From Paraperibacillus esterisolvens (GTDB taxonomy: Bacteria > Bacillota > Bacilli > Bacillales > DSM-1321), in NCBI RefSeq assembly GCF_046237625.1, contig NZ_CP143545.1:3472001-3536000 (forward strand): a DNA stretch of 64,000 nt, written 5' to 3'. A program made the translations under genes and the position numbers. The notes beneath the pieces were generated by a model, which ran no database searches, was not told where the DNA came from, and saw only the letters and a list, made by a program, of their open reading frames with translations. The stretch's first letter is position 1; every line of letters starts with the position of its first letter. Below are positions 23,972 through 32,945 of the stretch, one piece after another.

Positions 23972-25369
23972 TTAACCGATGGAACCTTCCATCTCAAACT
24001 TGATCAGGCGGTTCATTTCAACAGCATATTCCATTGGGAGCTCCTTCGTAAACGGCTCAATGAAGCCCATTACGATCATTTCGGTTGCTTCCTGCTGGGA
24101 AATACCGCGGCTCATTAGATAGAATAGCTGCTCTTCTGATACCTTTGAAACCTTGGCTTCATGCTCCAGGGAGATGTTATCATTCAAGATTTCGTTATAA
24201 GGAATCGTATCAGAAGTTGATTTGTTATCCATGATCAGGGTATCGCACTCGATATTGGAACGGGCACCTTCCGCTCTGCGTCCAAAATGGACGATTCCGC
24301 GGTACGTAACTTTTCCGCCCTGCTTTGAAATGGACTTGGACACGATGGTTGAAGATGTGTTTGGTGCCAGATGGATCATTTTCGCACCTGCATCCTGATG
24401 CTGGCCTTTGCCGGCAATGGCAATGGAAAGCGTCATTCCACGAGCGCCTTCGCCTTTAAGGATAACAGCAGGGTATTTCATGGTAAGCTTTGAGCCGATG
24501 TTTCCATCGATCCATTCCATGGTAGCATTTGCCTCACAGACAGCACGCTTGGTAACAAGGTTGAAAACATTGTTAGCCCAGTTCTGAATGGTCGTGTATC
24601 GGCAGTAAGCACCTTTTTTAATGACAATCTCGACGACCGCACTATGAAGGGAATTCGTTGTATACACAGGAGCTGTACAGCCCTCTACATAATGCACACT
24701 TGCATCTTCATCCACAATGATCAATGTACGCTCGAACTGTCCCATATTTTCAGAGTTGATACGGAAGTATGCCTGCAGCGGTGTATCCACTTTGATTCCT
24801 TTAGGAACATAGATGAAGGATCCGCCAGACCATACAGCCGAATTCAAAGCTGCAAATTTATTGTCTGTAGGAGGAATCGTTTTTCCAAAATGTTCACGGA
24901 AAATGTCTTCGTTTTCCCGTAGCGCTGAATCCGTGTCTTTAAAGACAATGCCCATCGCCTCGAGATCTTCCTTCATATTATGGTATACAACCTCTGACTC
25001 ATATTGTGCAGAAACACCGGCAAGGTATTTCTGCTCAGCTTCAGGAATCCCGAGCTTGTCGAAGGTCTGCTTAATTTCTTCAGGTACTTCGTCCCATGAC
25101 TTTTCCGACTTCTCAGAAGGCTTCACATAGTAGGTGATTTCGTCGAAGTTCAAGCTCATCAAGTCTCCGCCCCATTGAGGCATTGGCATATTATAAAAAT
25201 GCTCCAAAGATTTCAAACGGAAATCAAGCATCCATTGAGGTTCATTTTTCATTCGGGAGATTTCTTCTACGATTTCCTTTGTCAGACCGCGCTTTGACCG
25301 GAAGATGGAAACATCCCTGTCCGAGAAGCCGTATTTATAGTCCCCGATTTCTGGCATCTTTTTTGCCAT
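23972..25369 (-). CDS. sufB: Fe-S cluster assembly scaffold protein SufB
   Basis: The 465-residue protein is a full-length SufB. It has the beta-helix core with ALNSAVWSGGSFIYVPKG near residue 168, VEGCTAPVY near 234 and the C-terminal FYLMSRGISQQEATEMIVMG. With SufC and SufD it forms the complex on which Fe-S clusters are assembled. GGAGGAAAAG precedes the ATG. It is the last gene of the operon, 45 bases after sufU, and is followed by a hairpin. Confidence 0.97.
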   Translation of the reverse strand: MAKKMPEIGDYKYGFSDRDVSIFRSKRGLTKEIVEEISRMKNEPQWMLDFRLKSLEHFYNMPMPQWGGDLMSLNFDEITYYVKPSEKSEKSWDEVPEEIKQTFDKLGIPEAEQKYLAGVSAQYESEVVYHNMKEDLEAMGIVFKDTDSALRENEDIFREHFGKTIPPTDNKFAALNSAVWSGGSFIYVPKGIKVDTPLQAYFRINSENMGQFERTLIIVDEDASVHYVEGCTAPVYTTNSLHSAVVEIVIKKGAYCRYTTIQNWANNVFNLVTKRAVCEANATMEWIDGNIGSKLTMKYPAVILKGEGARGMTLSIAIAGKGQHQDAGAKMIHLAPNTSSTIVSKSISKQGGKVTYRGIVHFGRRAEGARSNIECDTLIMDNKSTSDTIPYNEILNDNISLEHEAKVSKVSEEQLFYLMSRGISQQEATEMIVMGFIEPFTKELPMEYAVEMNRLIKFEMEGSIG

Positions 25370-25414
25370 AGATCTTTTCCTCCATTCTTTTGAAAGCAGG
25401 ATATGTCCTGCTTA

Positions 25415-25849
25415 TCAGTTTGTTTCCTTCAGCCCTTTTTCCATGGCCTTCCATGCTAGTGTGGCACACTTGATCCTGGCTGGAAACTTGGAAACACCGG
25501 AGAGAGCCTCGATATCTCCCAGGTCTATATCTTCATCATACTCGTTGCCCTGCATTATATTTGAAAAAATATCAGAAAGCTTAAGAGCCGTCTCTATATC
25601 TTTGCCTTTGACTGCCTGTGTCATCATGGACGCCGAAGACATGGAAATGGAGCATCCTTCACCGTCAAACTTGGCGTCATTCACAATGCCATCCTTAACA
25701 TCCAGCGTCAGCCTGATGCGGTCGCCGCAGGTTGGATTATTCATATCCACCGTAAGGTTCCCATTATCAAGGACACCCTTGTTGCGTGGATTCTTATAAT
25801 GATCCATGATTACCTGGCGATACAACGTGTCTAAATTATTAAAAGACAT
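25415..25849 (-). CDS. sufU: Zinc-dependent sulfurtransferase SufU
   Basis: The 144-residue protein has the IscU-like fold with the SufU pattern: NNPTCGDR (Cys41, Asp43), GEGCSIS (Cys66) and IKCATLAW (Cys128). SufU binds zinc and accepts persulfide sulfur from SufS. ATG 25849 is used because the protein then starts MSFNNLDTLYRQVI like other SufU proteins. Its first 11 bases overlap the end of sufS, which indicates translational coupling. Confidence 0.95.
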   Translation of the reverse strand: MSFNNLDTLYRQVIMDHYKNPRNKGVLDNGNLTVDMNNPTCGDRIRLTLDVKDGIVNDAKFDGEGCSISMSSASMMTQAVKGKDIETALKLSDIFSNIMQGNEYDEDIDLGDIEALSGVSKFPARIKCATLAWKAMEKGLKETN

Positions 25850-27068
25850 TGCTGAAATACTCCTTTGTTTTGACAAGCCCTTCCACAAGCTTATCAATAT
25901 CTTCTTCGGTGTTATACAGGTAAAAACTAGCACGGGCCGTGGACGATACCTTCAGCCAGCGCATAAGCGGCTGGGCACAGTGATGGCCGGCACGGACTGC
26001 GATGCCGTCTGCATCAAGGACCGTCGCCACATCGTGCGGATGCACTTCGTCCAGGTTGAACGTGATGACACCTGCACGCTGCCCGGCACTTTTAGGGCCA
26101 TATATAGTTATACCCTCTACCTGTGACATTGAATCAAGCGCATAGGCTGCAAGCTTATGCTCATGTGCTTCAATTTCATCAAGGCCGATATCCGTAAGAA
26201 AGTCAATTGCCGCACCAAGACCGATGGCGCCGGCAATGATTGGAGTGCCCCCTTCAAACTTCCAGGGAAGCTCTTTCCATGTGGATTCAAACAAGTCCAC
26301 GATATCAATCATTTCACCGCCGAACTCGACAGGCTCCATTCCCTCGAGCAGACGCTTCTTGCCGTAAAGGACACCGATTCCTGTCGGGCCGCACATTTTG
26401 TGCCCTGAAAAAGCAAAGAAATCACAGTCAAGATCCTGCACATCCACTTTCAGGTGAGGAGCTGCCTGAGCTCCATCCACCACCATGACCGCACCCTTTT
26501 CATGGGCAATCTGTGCAATTTCCTTTATTGGATTAATGACACCCAATACGTTGGAAACATACATGATGGAAACAATTTTCGTGTTTTCCGTGATCGTTTT
26601 CCTCACATCATCAAGCGAAATTGTTCCGTCTTCCTGAAGGGGAAGATATTTTAAAACTGCCCCGGTCTTCCTGGCAGCCTGCTGCCAGGGGATGATATTA
26701 CTGTGATGCTCCATGTAGGAAATCACAATTTCATCCCCTTCTTTCAGGGTTTCTCCACCGTAGCTTGAAGCCACAAGGTTGAGGGCAGTGGTTGTTCCAC
26801 GCAGAAAAACAATCTCCTCAAGGGAGGAGGCATTGATGAATTTCCTGGCCTTTTCACGGGCTCCTTCATATCGATCTGTTGCCTTTGTCCCAAGAGTGTG
26901 TACGCCCCTGTGTACATTGGAGTTATATTCGCGATAATATGCGCTGATTTCATCTATCACCTTCAGCGGCTTTTGTGACGTGGCTGCACTGTCAAGATAA
27001 ACAAGCGGGCTTCCGTTCACTTCCTGGCCTAGTATCGGAAATAACTTCTTGATTTCATGGGCATTCAT
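25839..27068 (-). CDS. sufS: Cysteine desulfurase SufS
   Basis: This 409-residue PLP enzyme shows the cofactor lysine in FSGHKMCGPTG near residue 228 and the catalytic cysteine in AGHHCAQPLM near 364. It removes sulfur from cysteine and hands it to SufU. The ATG overlaps the sufD stop by one base (TAATG), and the 3' end overlaps sufU, so the genes are tightly coupled. Confidence 0.96.
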   Translation of the reverse strand: MNAHEIKKLFPILGQEVNGSPLVYLDSAATSQKPLKVIDEISAYYREYNSNVHRGVHTLGTKATDRYEGAREKARKFINASSLEEIVFLRGTTTALNLVASSYGGETLKEGDEIVISYMEHHSNIIPWQQAARKTGAVLKYLPLQEDGTISLDDVRKTITENTKIVSIMYVSNVLGVINPIKEIAQIAHEKGAVMVVDGAQAAPHLKVDVQDLDCDFFAFSGHKMCGPTGIGVLYGKKRLLEGMEPVEFGGEMIDIVDLFESTWKELPWKFEGGTPIIAGAIGLGAAIDFLTDIGLDEIEAHEHKLAAYALDSMSQVEGITIYGPKSAGQRAGVITFNLDEVHPHDVATVLDADGIAVRAGHHCAQPLMRWLKVSSTARASFYLYNTEEDIDKLVEGLVKTKEYFSNVF

Positions 27069-28375
27069 TATTTAACTTTCCTTTCGATAACCTCTACCAA
27101 TCCTTTTTTAACCGACTCGATTGGAAGCTGGTTTACTACCGGAGCAAGGAAACCATGGATTACTAACCTTTCCGCTTCAGTCTGCGGGATTCCCCGGCTC
27201 ATCAGATAATAGAGCTGTATAGGATCGACACGGCCGACAGAAGCTGCGTGTCCAGCAGTCACATCGTCTTCATCAATGAGGAGGATCGGATTGGCATCGC
27301 CCCTTGCTTTCTCGCTCAGCATCAGTACCCTTGACTCCTGTTCAGCATTTGACTTGGAAGCACCGTGTTCAATCTTCCCGATTCCGTTGAAAATCGAGGA
27401 TGCGCTGTCCTTCATCACGCCATGCTTCAGGATGTAGCCTTCAGAATTCTTGCCCCAGTGGATGATGCTTGTTGTAAAGTTCTGGATCTGTTCGCCGCGG
27501 CCGACCACCACGGTTTTGGAGTCGCCGAAGGATCCATCTCCCACAAGGTTTGTAATATTTTCAGAAATTGTATTCCCATCATTCATCAAGCCTAAAGCCC
27601 ACTCAATCTTTGCATCCCGCCCGGCAGTTCCGCGGCGGTTTACATAGGTCGTGATGCCCTTGGACAGATTATCAACCGCACCATATGCAACACGTGCATT
27701 TGTTCCGGCAAATACTTCTGTGATGATGTTGGCAATACCCTCTGATTCCGTTGTTGAAATATAGTTTTCCACATACGTTACCTGACTGTTGTCATCTGCA
27801 ACAACCAGCACGTGGTTGAACAGCGCCGCTTCTGGATTGTCGTGAAGGAACACAGCCTGCAGAGGCTCTTTAATTTCTACATTCTTAGGGATGTAGATAA
27901 AAGCCCCGCCATTCAGCAATGCTGCATGAAGCGCAGTAAGGCGGTGCTCATCTGCTTTCACGCCGTCCTTCATGAAGTACTTCTCCACAAGCTCAGGATA
28001 TTCCCTGGCTGCCGTGATGATATCGGTAAACACGACTCCCTGGCCTTTGACATCTTCTGAAAGCGATGAAAAAGCCGGGGTATTATTCCTTTGTATATAG
28101 AGGTTCTGGCTGCCTTCACTTGCACCGATCAACGTCTTAACGCTTTCCGGCAGTTCCTCTGCGCCTGCAAATCTTTCACTTTCGACTACATGCTTCGAAA
28201 AGCTGGTGAAATTCCATTTATCGATTTTCGTCTTATCCGGCCGCGGAAGCGGAAGATTCTCATAGGCTGCAAGTGCTGCAGTCCTAAGCTCAGTGAGCCA
28301 GCCGGGTTCATTATTCTGTTTCGAAAAGGAGCGTACATACTCCTGGTCAAACGGCAATTTAATTTCCGTGGTCAT
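27068..28375 (-). CDS. sufD: Fe-S cluster assembly protein SufD
   Basis: The 435-residue protein is a SufD: an N-terminal helical region, a beta-helix core with LLNGGAFIYIPKNVEI near residue 150, and the family end AASVGRVDPIQLYYLMSRGI. It pairs with SufB on the SufC dimer and contributes to iron acquisition in cluster assembly. AGGAGG lies seven bases before the ATG. It is the second gene of sufCDSUB. Confidence 0.96.
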   Translation of the reverse strand: MTTEIKLPFDQEYVRSFSKQNNEPGWLTELRTAALAAYENLPLPRPDKTKIDKWNFTSFSKHVVESERFAGAEELPESVKTLIGASEGSQNLYIQRNNTPAFSSLSEDVKGQGVVFTDIITAAREYPELVEKYFMKDGVKADEHRLTALHAALLNGGAFIYIPKNVEIKEPLQAVFLHDNPEAALFNHVLVVADDNSQVTYVENYISTTESEGIANIITEVFAGTNARVAYGAVDNLSKGITTYVNRRGTAGRDAKIEWALGLMNDGNTISENITNLVGDGSFGDSKTVVVGRGEQIQNFTTSIIHWGKNSEGYILKHGVMKDSASSIFNGIGKIEHGASKSNAEQESRVLMLSEKARGDANPILLIDEDDVTAGHAASVGRVDPIQLYYLMSRGIPQTEAERLVIHGFLAPVVNQLPIESVKKGLVEVIERKVK

Positions 28376-28392
28376 TGCAATCCTCCTAACGC

Positions 28393-29178
28393 TTACGCTT
28401 CTTGGCCTACAGTTTCGTCTTCAATACCCAGTTCCTGCTTGATCCAGTCATACCCTTCAGCTTCCAGGCGCTGGGCAAGCTCCGGGCCTCCAGACTTAAC
28501 AACACGGCCCTGCATCATCACATGGACGAAGTCAGGAGTGATATAGTTCAGCAGGCGCTGATAGTGAGTGATAATCAGGCATCCGAATTCATCGCCGCGC
28601 ATTTGATTGATTCCCTTTGATACAACTTTGAGTGCATCGATATCAAGACCGGAGTCAATCTCATCAAGAATCGCAATCTTCGGCTCAATCATCATAAGCT
28701 GAAGGATTTCATTACGCTTCTTCTCTCCGCCTGAGAAACCTTCATTCAGGTATCTCTGTGCCATATCCTGATCCATTTCCAGGAAGTCCATCTGCTTATC
28801 CATAGTTCTGATGAATTTCATCAAGGAAACTTCATCGCCCTCTTCCCTGCGTGCATTCACAGCAGAACGAAGGAAATCAGCATTCGTCACACCAGTGATC
28901 TCGCTTGGGTACTGCATAGCAAGGAACAGACCTGCGCGTGCCCTTTCATCCACTTCCATTTCAAGTACATCTTCACCATCAAGCGTAATAGAACCGCTAG
29001 TCACTTCATATTTAGGGTGTCCCATGATTGCAGAAGAGAGAGTGGATTTACCAGTTCCGTTAGGACCCATGATTGCGTGAATCTCTCCACCCTTAATCTC
29101 AAGGTTTACACCTTTCAAAATTTCCTTGCCCTCGATCTCCACATGCAGATCTTTAATCGTTAAAGTTGATCCAGCCAT
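28393..29178 (-). CDS. sufC: Fe-S cluster assembly ATPase SufC
   Basis: The 261-residue ABC ATPase has Walker A GPNGTGKST near residue 38, the signature GFSGGEKKRNEI near 145 and Walker B IAILDEIDSGLD near 168. SufC drives conformational change in the SufB-SufD scaffold and has no membrane partner. GGAGGT precedes the ATG. It is the first gene of the operon, with a promoter visible about 150 bases upstream. Confidence 0.97.
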   Translation of the reverse strand: MAGSTLTIKDLHVEIEGKEILKGVNLEIKGGEIHAIMGPNGTGKSTLSSAIMGHPKYEVTSGSITLDGEDVLEMEVDERARAGLFLAMQYPSEITGVTNADFLRSAVNARREEGDEVSLMKFIRTMDKQMDFLEMDQDMAQRYLNEGFSGGEKKRNEILQLMMIEPKIAILDEIDSGLDIDALKVVSKGINQMRGDEFGCLIITHYQRLLNYITPDFVHVMMQGRVVKSGGPELAQRLEAEGYDWIKQELGIEDETVGQEA

Positions 29179-29294
29179 AATATATACCTCCGTGAATAGT
29201 AAGTCTTACTCAAAAAACCCGGCTTGACCGAGTATTAACACAATAATTGAATTATAACCTTTATCCGGCTCCTGAGCCATCTTTCAACAAAACA

Positions 29295-29352
29295 AATATC
29301 ATTCTCAATCTATTCTCATTACAATATTATAACATTTTTAAATAAAATACAA
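29295..29352 (-). promoter_or_regulatory. Putative suf promoter with a Fur-like site
   Basis: On the minus strand TATAAT at 29330-29325 is a perfect -10; a weak -35 (TTTGTA or ATTTGT) lies 16-17 bases upstream. Just downstream, around the start point, TGAGAAT and TGAGAATGATA (29320-29297) recall Fur-box halves. Iron control is inference. Confidence 0.45.
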
Positions 29353-29356
29353 ATAT

Positions 29357-29766
29357 CTAAAGCGGAGAACGGTGCCTTTCTTACAAAACTCATCAGGAGC
29401 AGTATGAGGCAAGCTCCTTATTTAACACTGAAAACCCAATGAAAGGCAGACACCTGACAGACATAAGGCGAGCGGCAGCTAAAGGCCGATCTTGCCTTTA
29501 GATGGCGATTGACTTATGACCGAAGGTGTCAGCTCGGAGCTGGCAGACACTAAAGCGGAGAACGGTGCCTTTCTTACAAAACTCATCAGGAGCAGTATGA
29601 GGCAAGCTCCTTATTTAACACTGAAAACCCAATGAAAGGCAGACACCTGACAGACATAAGGCGAGCGGCAGCTAAAGGCCGATCTTGCCTTTAGATGGCG
29701 ATTGACTTATGTCCGAAGGTGTCAGCTCGGAGCTGGCAGACACTAAAGCGGAGAACGGTGCCTTTA
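29357..29766. repeat. Tandem duplication of a 193-bp structured element
   Basis: Copy 1 (29357-29549) and copy 2 (29550-29742) differ, by eye, at one base (CTTATGAC versus CTTATGTC), and a third copy begins at 29743 and stops after 24 bases. Each unit contains a long imperfect hairpin bounded by GACACCT and AGGTGTC with an inner GACATAAG and CTTATGTC (29449-29530 and 29642-29723). No frame in it looks coding. Confidence 0.9.
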
Positions 29767-29808
29767 ACCCGTTAAAGTAGAGGATAATTGCATTTACAGA
29801 GGCATCTT

Positions 29809-30306
29809 GACCATTTTCTCCTTACTTCGGCTTCTTTTAGGGCATAAAAATTCTGTTAAGACCAATTTATCATTACTGAAGACACTTTTGGTCATAAGAG
29901 TTCGTTTAAGACCTTTTTGCCTTCACCGAAAGCATTTTTTGATCATAAAAATCACTTTACGACCAGTTTTCATTTTTCTAAGGCAATTTTTCGCTCTAAA
30001 ATTTCCTTTACAGCCATTTTTCATTCACCAAAGGTCGTTTTTGGTTCTAAACCTTCCTTTACAACCATTTTTCATTAGCCGGAGGTCGTTTTTGGTTCTA
30101 ATCGTTCTTTTACAGCCATTTTTCATTCACAAAAGGTCGTTTTTGGTTCTAATCGTTCTTTTATAACCATTTTTCATTCACCAAAGGTCGTTTTTGGTTC
30201 TAATCGTTCTTTTATAACCATTTTTCATTCACCAAAGGTCCCTTTACAGCCAATTTTTCATATACAAAAGGTCTTTTATCATTTTAATAGGGTTCCTTTA
30301 CAGCCA
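29809..30306. repeat. 51-bp tandem repeat array, about ten units
   Basis: Units begin at 29809, 29860, 29910, 29961, 30011, 30062, 30113, 30164, 30215 and 30247, with a last partial one at 30301. The period is 50-51 bases except one unit shortened to 32. The right-hand units share CCATTTTTCATTCACC and AAAGGTCGTTTTTGGTTCTA nearly exactly; the left-hand units are strongly diverged. There are no unique spacers. The forward frame gives 17-residue hydrophobic repeats without a ribosome site. Confidence 0.9.
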
Positions 30307-30508
30307 GTCCCCTCCACCGCTGGCTCCTCATGGTCTTATAAAGCTCGACCAGGTGACATCCAGTTGGGAACAAGTCACTTAATTGCCTGTCCAAAGATAT
30401 GTAGTTCCAAATAAATTAAAAATCCTTTTTCTTCTATTAATATATTCTTACCTCTTCAAAGCGGTTCTTCTTATCCTGTCTGTCCAGCCAGGAATTAATC
30501 AAAAGAAA

Positions 30509-30535
30509 GACCAGCCAAAAGCATTCGGCTGGTTC
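30509..30535 (-). terminator. Terminator of the 65-residue gene
   Basis: GACCAGCC and GGCTGGTTC pair around a ten-base loop; on the minus strand TTTCTTTT follows. Confidence 0.7.
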
Positions 30536-30555
30536 CTGCGGCTTTGTGCCAGGCA

Positions 30556-30753
30556 TCAATTGTGTATTTTGCGGTTAATTTCTTCATTGATCTGATGGCT
30601 TTTTGCATAGCTTTCTTCCCGCTTTTCTTCTACCTTCAATCTTACGTCAAGGTTGCGGTTATATTCGCTGTAGCCTATACCATGATTTTGCTGCATTGCC
30701 TTTTCCATGTCATGAGTAACGTGCAATTTCAAGTTGTTGTTAATTTCACTCAT
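30556..30753 (-). CDS. Small charged hypothetical protein, 65 residues
   Basis: The protein is hydrophilic and mostly helical in outlook, opening MSEINNNLKLHVTHDMEKAM and ending NEEINRKIHN. AGAAGGG lies only about two bases before the ATG, so initiation may be weak, but a terminator right after the stop supports a real gene. It has no signal peptide, cysteine or membrane segment. I do not recognise the family. Confidence 0.5.
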   Translation of the reverse strand: MSEINNNLKLHVTHDMEKAMQQNHGIGYSEYNRNLDVRLKVEEKREESYAKSHQINEEINRKIHN

Positions 30754-30919
30754 TCCCTTCTTGTAATTACAGGGCTATTCTAACATGGTGTGAATCTGGT
30801 GGCAAAATCTCTATAGAGCCGTATAACAGCGTAATTCACTTTTGATGATAGACTGCGGAAGGGAGAAGGCGACTCAGGCAGGATTGCTCCGGTTTCTTTT
30901 GAAATCCTCCATATTCCGA

Positions 30920-31300
30920 TTATGAAAGATGATCGGAATCCTGCAGGTCGGAAATGGTATCCTGTACAAGGGTTACCGCCTGGCTCATAGCTGCTCCTCC
31001 GCCAAAAGCCGCTGTCACGCCTACAGCCTCCAGGATTTCTGCCTCGGATGCACCATGGTCTAGACAGCCTTTTACGTGATAGATAATACAATATTCGTCC
31101 TGTGAGAACAGACTGATCCCCAGGGCAATCAGCTGTTTTTCTCTTTGCGTCAGTGAACCTTCCTCAAAGCATGCTTCAGTAAAAGCATTATAATGCTGGG
31201 CCAGCTTAGGCATCTTTTTCATGAAGATTCCAAGTCCTTCTTTATAATCACGGATGGCCATTTCCGAAGGATTGGAAGGCATATGCGGGATTTGATCCAT
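30920..31300 (-). CDS. yurZ: Carboxymuconolactone decarboxylase-family protein YurZ
   Basis: The 126-residue protein belongs to the AhpD/CMD-like family; the active-site area reads FSQDEYCIIYHVKGCLDHG near residues 70-88, with cysteines about ten residues apart and a histidine between. Such proteins are often peroxidase-like or redox partners, but here the CxxC form is not exact, so activity is uncertain. Its place between the suf and metNPQ operons matches B. subtilis yurZ. CAGGAGTG precedes the ATG. Confidence 0.85.
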   Translation of the reverse strand: MDQIPHMPSNPSEMAIRDYKEGLGIFMKKMPKLAQHYNAFTEACFEEGSLTQREKQLIALGISLFSQDEYCIIYHVKGCLDHGASEAEILEAVGVTAAFGGGAAMSQAVTLVQDTISDLQDSDHLS

Positions 31301-31401
31301 ATCAGAGTCACTCCTGTTAAGTTATTCCCCCTTAGTATGCGGCTAAACGCCTTTATTTATCCATGCTTCTTTGAAAAAGCGGTTTTTAGCAAAATGAGCT
31401 C

Positions 31402-31436
31402 AAAAAAGAGGAAGCGCCTATACGCTTCCTCTTTTT
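31402..31436 (-). terminator. Terminator of metNPQ
   Basis: AAAAGAGGAAGCG and CGCTTCCTCTTTT are perfect complements around CCTATA, four bases after the metQ stop. Confidence 0.85.
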
Positions 31437-31439
31437 AAA

Positions 31440-32264
31440 TCATTCACTTACCGGCACGACAGCACCTTTGTATTCTTTTTTGATGAAGTCCTGAATTTCT
31501 TTGGAACGAAGGACTTCTACCAATGTTTTGATTTCTTTTTTATCTTTGTCGCCTTTTTTCACAGCGATGACATTAACATAAGGGGAGTCTGAATTTTCAA
31601 GAGCAATGGCATCTTTCACCGGGTTTAGCTTTGCATCAATAGCATAGTTGGAATTGATGAGAACAGCGTCGCCTTCATTGTTTTCATAAACTTTTGGAAG
31701 AAGAGATGCTTCGATATCTGCTTTGAACTTCAATTTTTTCTTGTTTTCCGTAATGTCCTTCACCTGGGCAGTTGTCTTGTCAATGCCTGGTTTAAGTTTG
31801 ATCATGCCTTCTGCTTCAAGCATGGATAGAATGCGGCCATGGTCAGCAACAGAGCTGCTCATGATTATTTCAGCATTCTTTGGAAGATCGCTGAGCTTTT
31901 TGTATTTCTTGGAGTACACGCCGATAGGTTCGATATGGATTCCTCCGGCATTTTCAAAATCATAGCCATTTTCTTTGATCTGCGATTTCAGGTAAGGAAT
32001 GTGCTGGAAGTAGTTTGCATCCAGTTCGCCTTCGTCCAGCGCTTTATTAGGCATGATATAGTCCTGGTATTTTACAATCTTAAGTTCGATCCCCTTTTTT
32101 TCTAGGGCAGGCTGTGCTTCTTTCAGGATTTCAGCATGAGGCACATTGGAGGCACCTACAGTGAGTGTCTTTGAATCCCCGTTTCCTGATTTCCCGCCTG
32201 TACCGCATGCCGCCAATACCGCAGATACTACCAGCAGAAGCACTAAGCTTACATACTTTTTCAT
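31440..32264 (-). CDS. metQ: Methionine ABC transporter substrate-binding lipoprotein MetQ
   Basis: The 274-residue precursor has a lipoprotein signal with lipobox VLAACG (lipidated Cys about 20). The mature protein is of the NlpA/MetQ family with LTVGASNVPHAEIL near residue 34 and NYFQHIPYLKSQI near 84. It captures methionine outside the membrane for MetNP. It lies 12 bases after metP, is the last gene of the operon, and ends at a perfect terminator. Confidence 0.95.
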   Translation of the reverse strand: MKKYVSLVLLLVVSAVLAACGTGGKSGNGDSKTLTVGASNVPHAEILKEAQPALEKKGIELKIVKYQDYIMPNKALDEGELDANYFQHIPYLKSQIKENGYDFENAGGIHIEPIGVYSKKYKKLSDLPKNAEIIMSSSVADHGRILSMLEAEGMIKLKPGIDKTTAQVKDITENKKKLKFKADIEASLLPKVYENNEGDAVLINSNYAIDAKLNPVKDAIALENSDSPYVNVIAVKKGDKDKKEIKTLVEVLRSKEIQDFIKKEYKGAVVPVSE

Positions 32265-32276
32265 ACAAATCTCTCC

Positions 32277-32945
32277 TTATCTCTTATCTAGTTTGTTTGT
32301 TATAGAATCTCCAATAAATTGGATGAAAAACACAATGAATAATACAATAACGGTCGCTACAAATGTGACATCATTCTGGCTCCGCTGGAATCCGTCAAGA
32401 TAGGCAAGGTTCCCTAGGCCGCCCGCACCGACTACACCTGCCATGGCGGTATACCCTACCAGGGCAATGGCTGTTACCGTTATCCCGGAGACCAATGCCG
32501 GAAGGCTCTCTGGGATCAGGACCTTACCGATGATGGTTCCAGTCGTTGCTCCCATTGAGCGTGCAGCTTCGATGACTCCTTTGTCAATTTCACGGAGTCC
32601 TATTTCAACCATCCGGGCGTAAAATGGCGCTGCACCAATAATCAGGGCAGGGAGAGCAGCATTTGCACCAATTATCGTGTGAACAATCGCTTTAGTAAAT
32701 GGAATCAGCAACACAATCAGGATGATGAAGGGAATAGACCTGAAGATATTAACAAAAGCACTGACCACTGTATGGACGGCCTTGTTATCCCACAGATTCC
32801 CTTTCCCTGTTAAGAATAGGAGTAAGCCCAATATTATTCCGAGGACAAAGGTTGCGAGTACGGAAACGGCTGTCATGTACAATGTTTCCTTGGTCGCTTC
32901 CAAAATCACATCCCACTCGACATTCGGGAATAAATTAGTCATCAT
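32277..32945 (-). CDS. metP: Methionine ABC transporter permease MetP
   Basis: The 222-residue protein has five or six membrane segments and the ABC permease EAA loop near residues 140-160 (IEAARSMGATTGTIIGKVLI). It forms the methionine channel with MetN. The gene overlaps the end of metN; GAGGTGA within metN serves the start. ATG 32945 and ATG 32942 are both possible. Confidence 0.94.
   Translation of the reverse strand: MMTNLFPNVEWDVILEATKETLYMTAVSVLATFVLGIILGLLLFLTGKGNLWDNKAVHTVVSAFVNIFRSIPFIILIVLLIPFTKAIVHTIIGANAALPALIIGAAPFYARMVEIGLREIDKGVIEAARSMGATTGTIIGKVLIPESLPALVSGITVTAIALVGYTAMAGVVGAGGLGNLAYLDGFQRSQNDVTFVATVIVLFIVFFIQFIGDSITNKLDKR

Noticed and set aside
29807..30166. A 119-residue plus-strand frame of 17-residue hydrophobic repeats
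   Set aside because: It is the forced translation of the 51-bp array (51 = 3 x 17), has no ribosome binding site and ends where the repeat phase slips.
29809..30306. CRISPR array
   Set aside because: Whole units repeat end to end; there are no unique spacers between constant repeats and no cas genes in the window.
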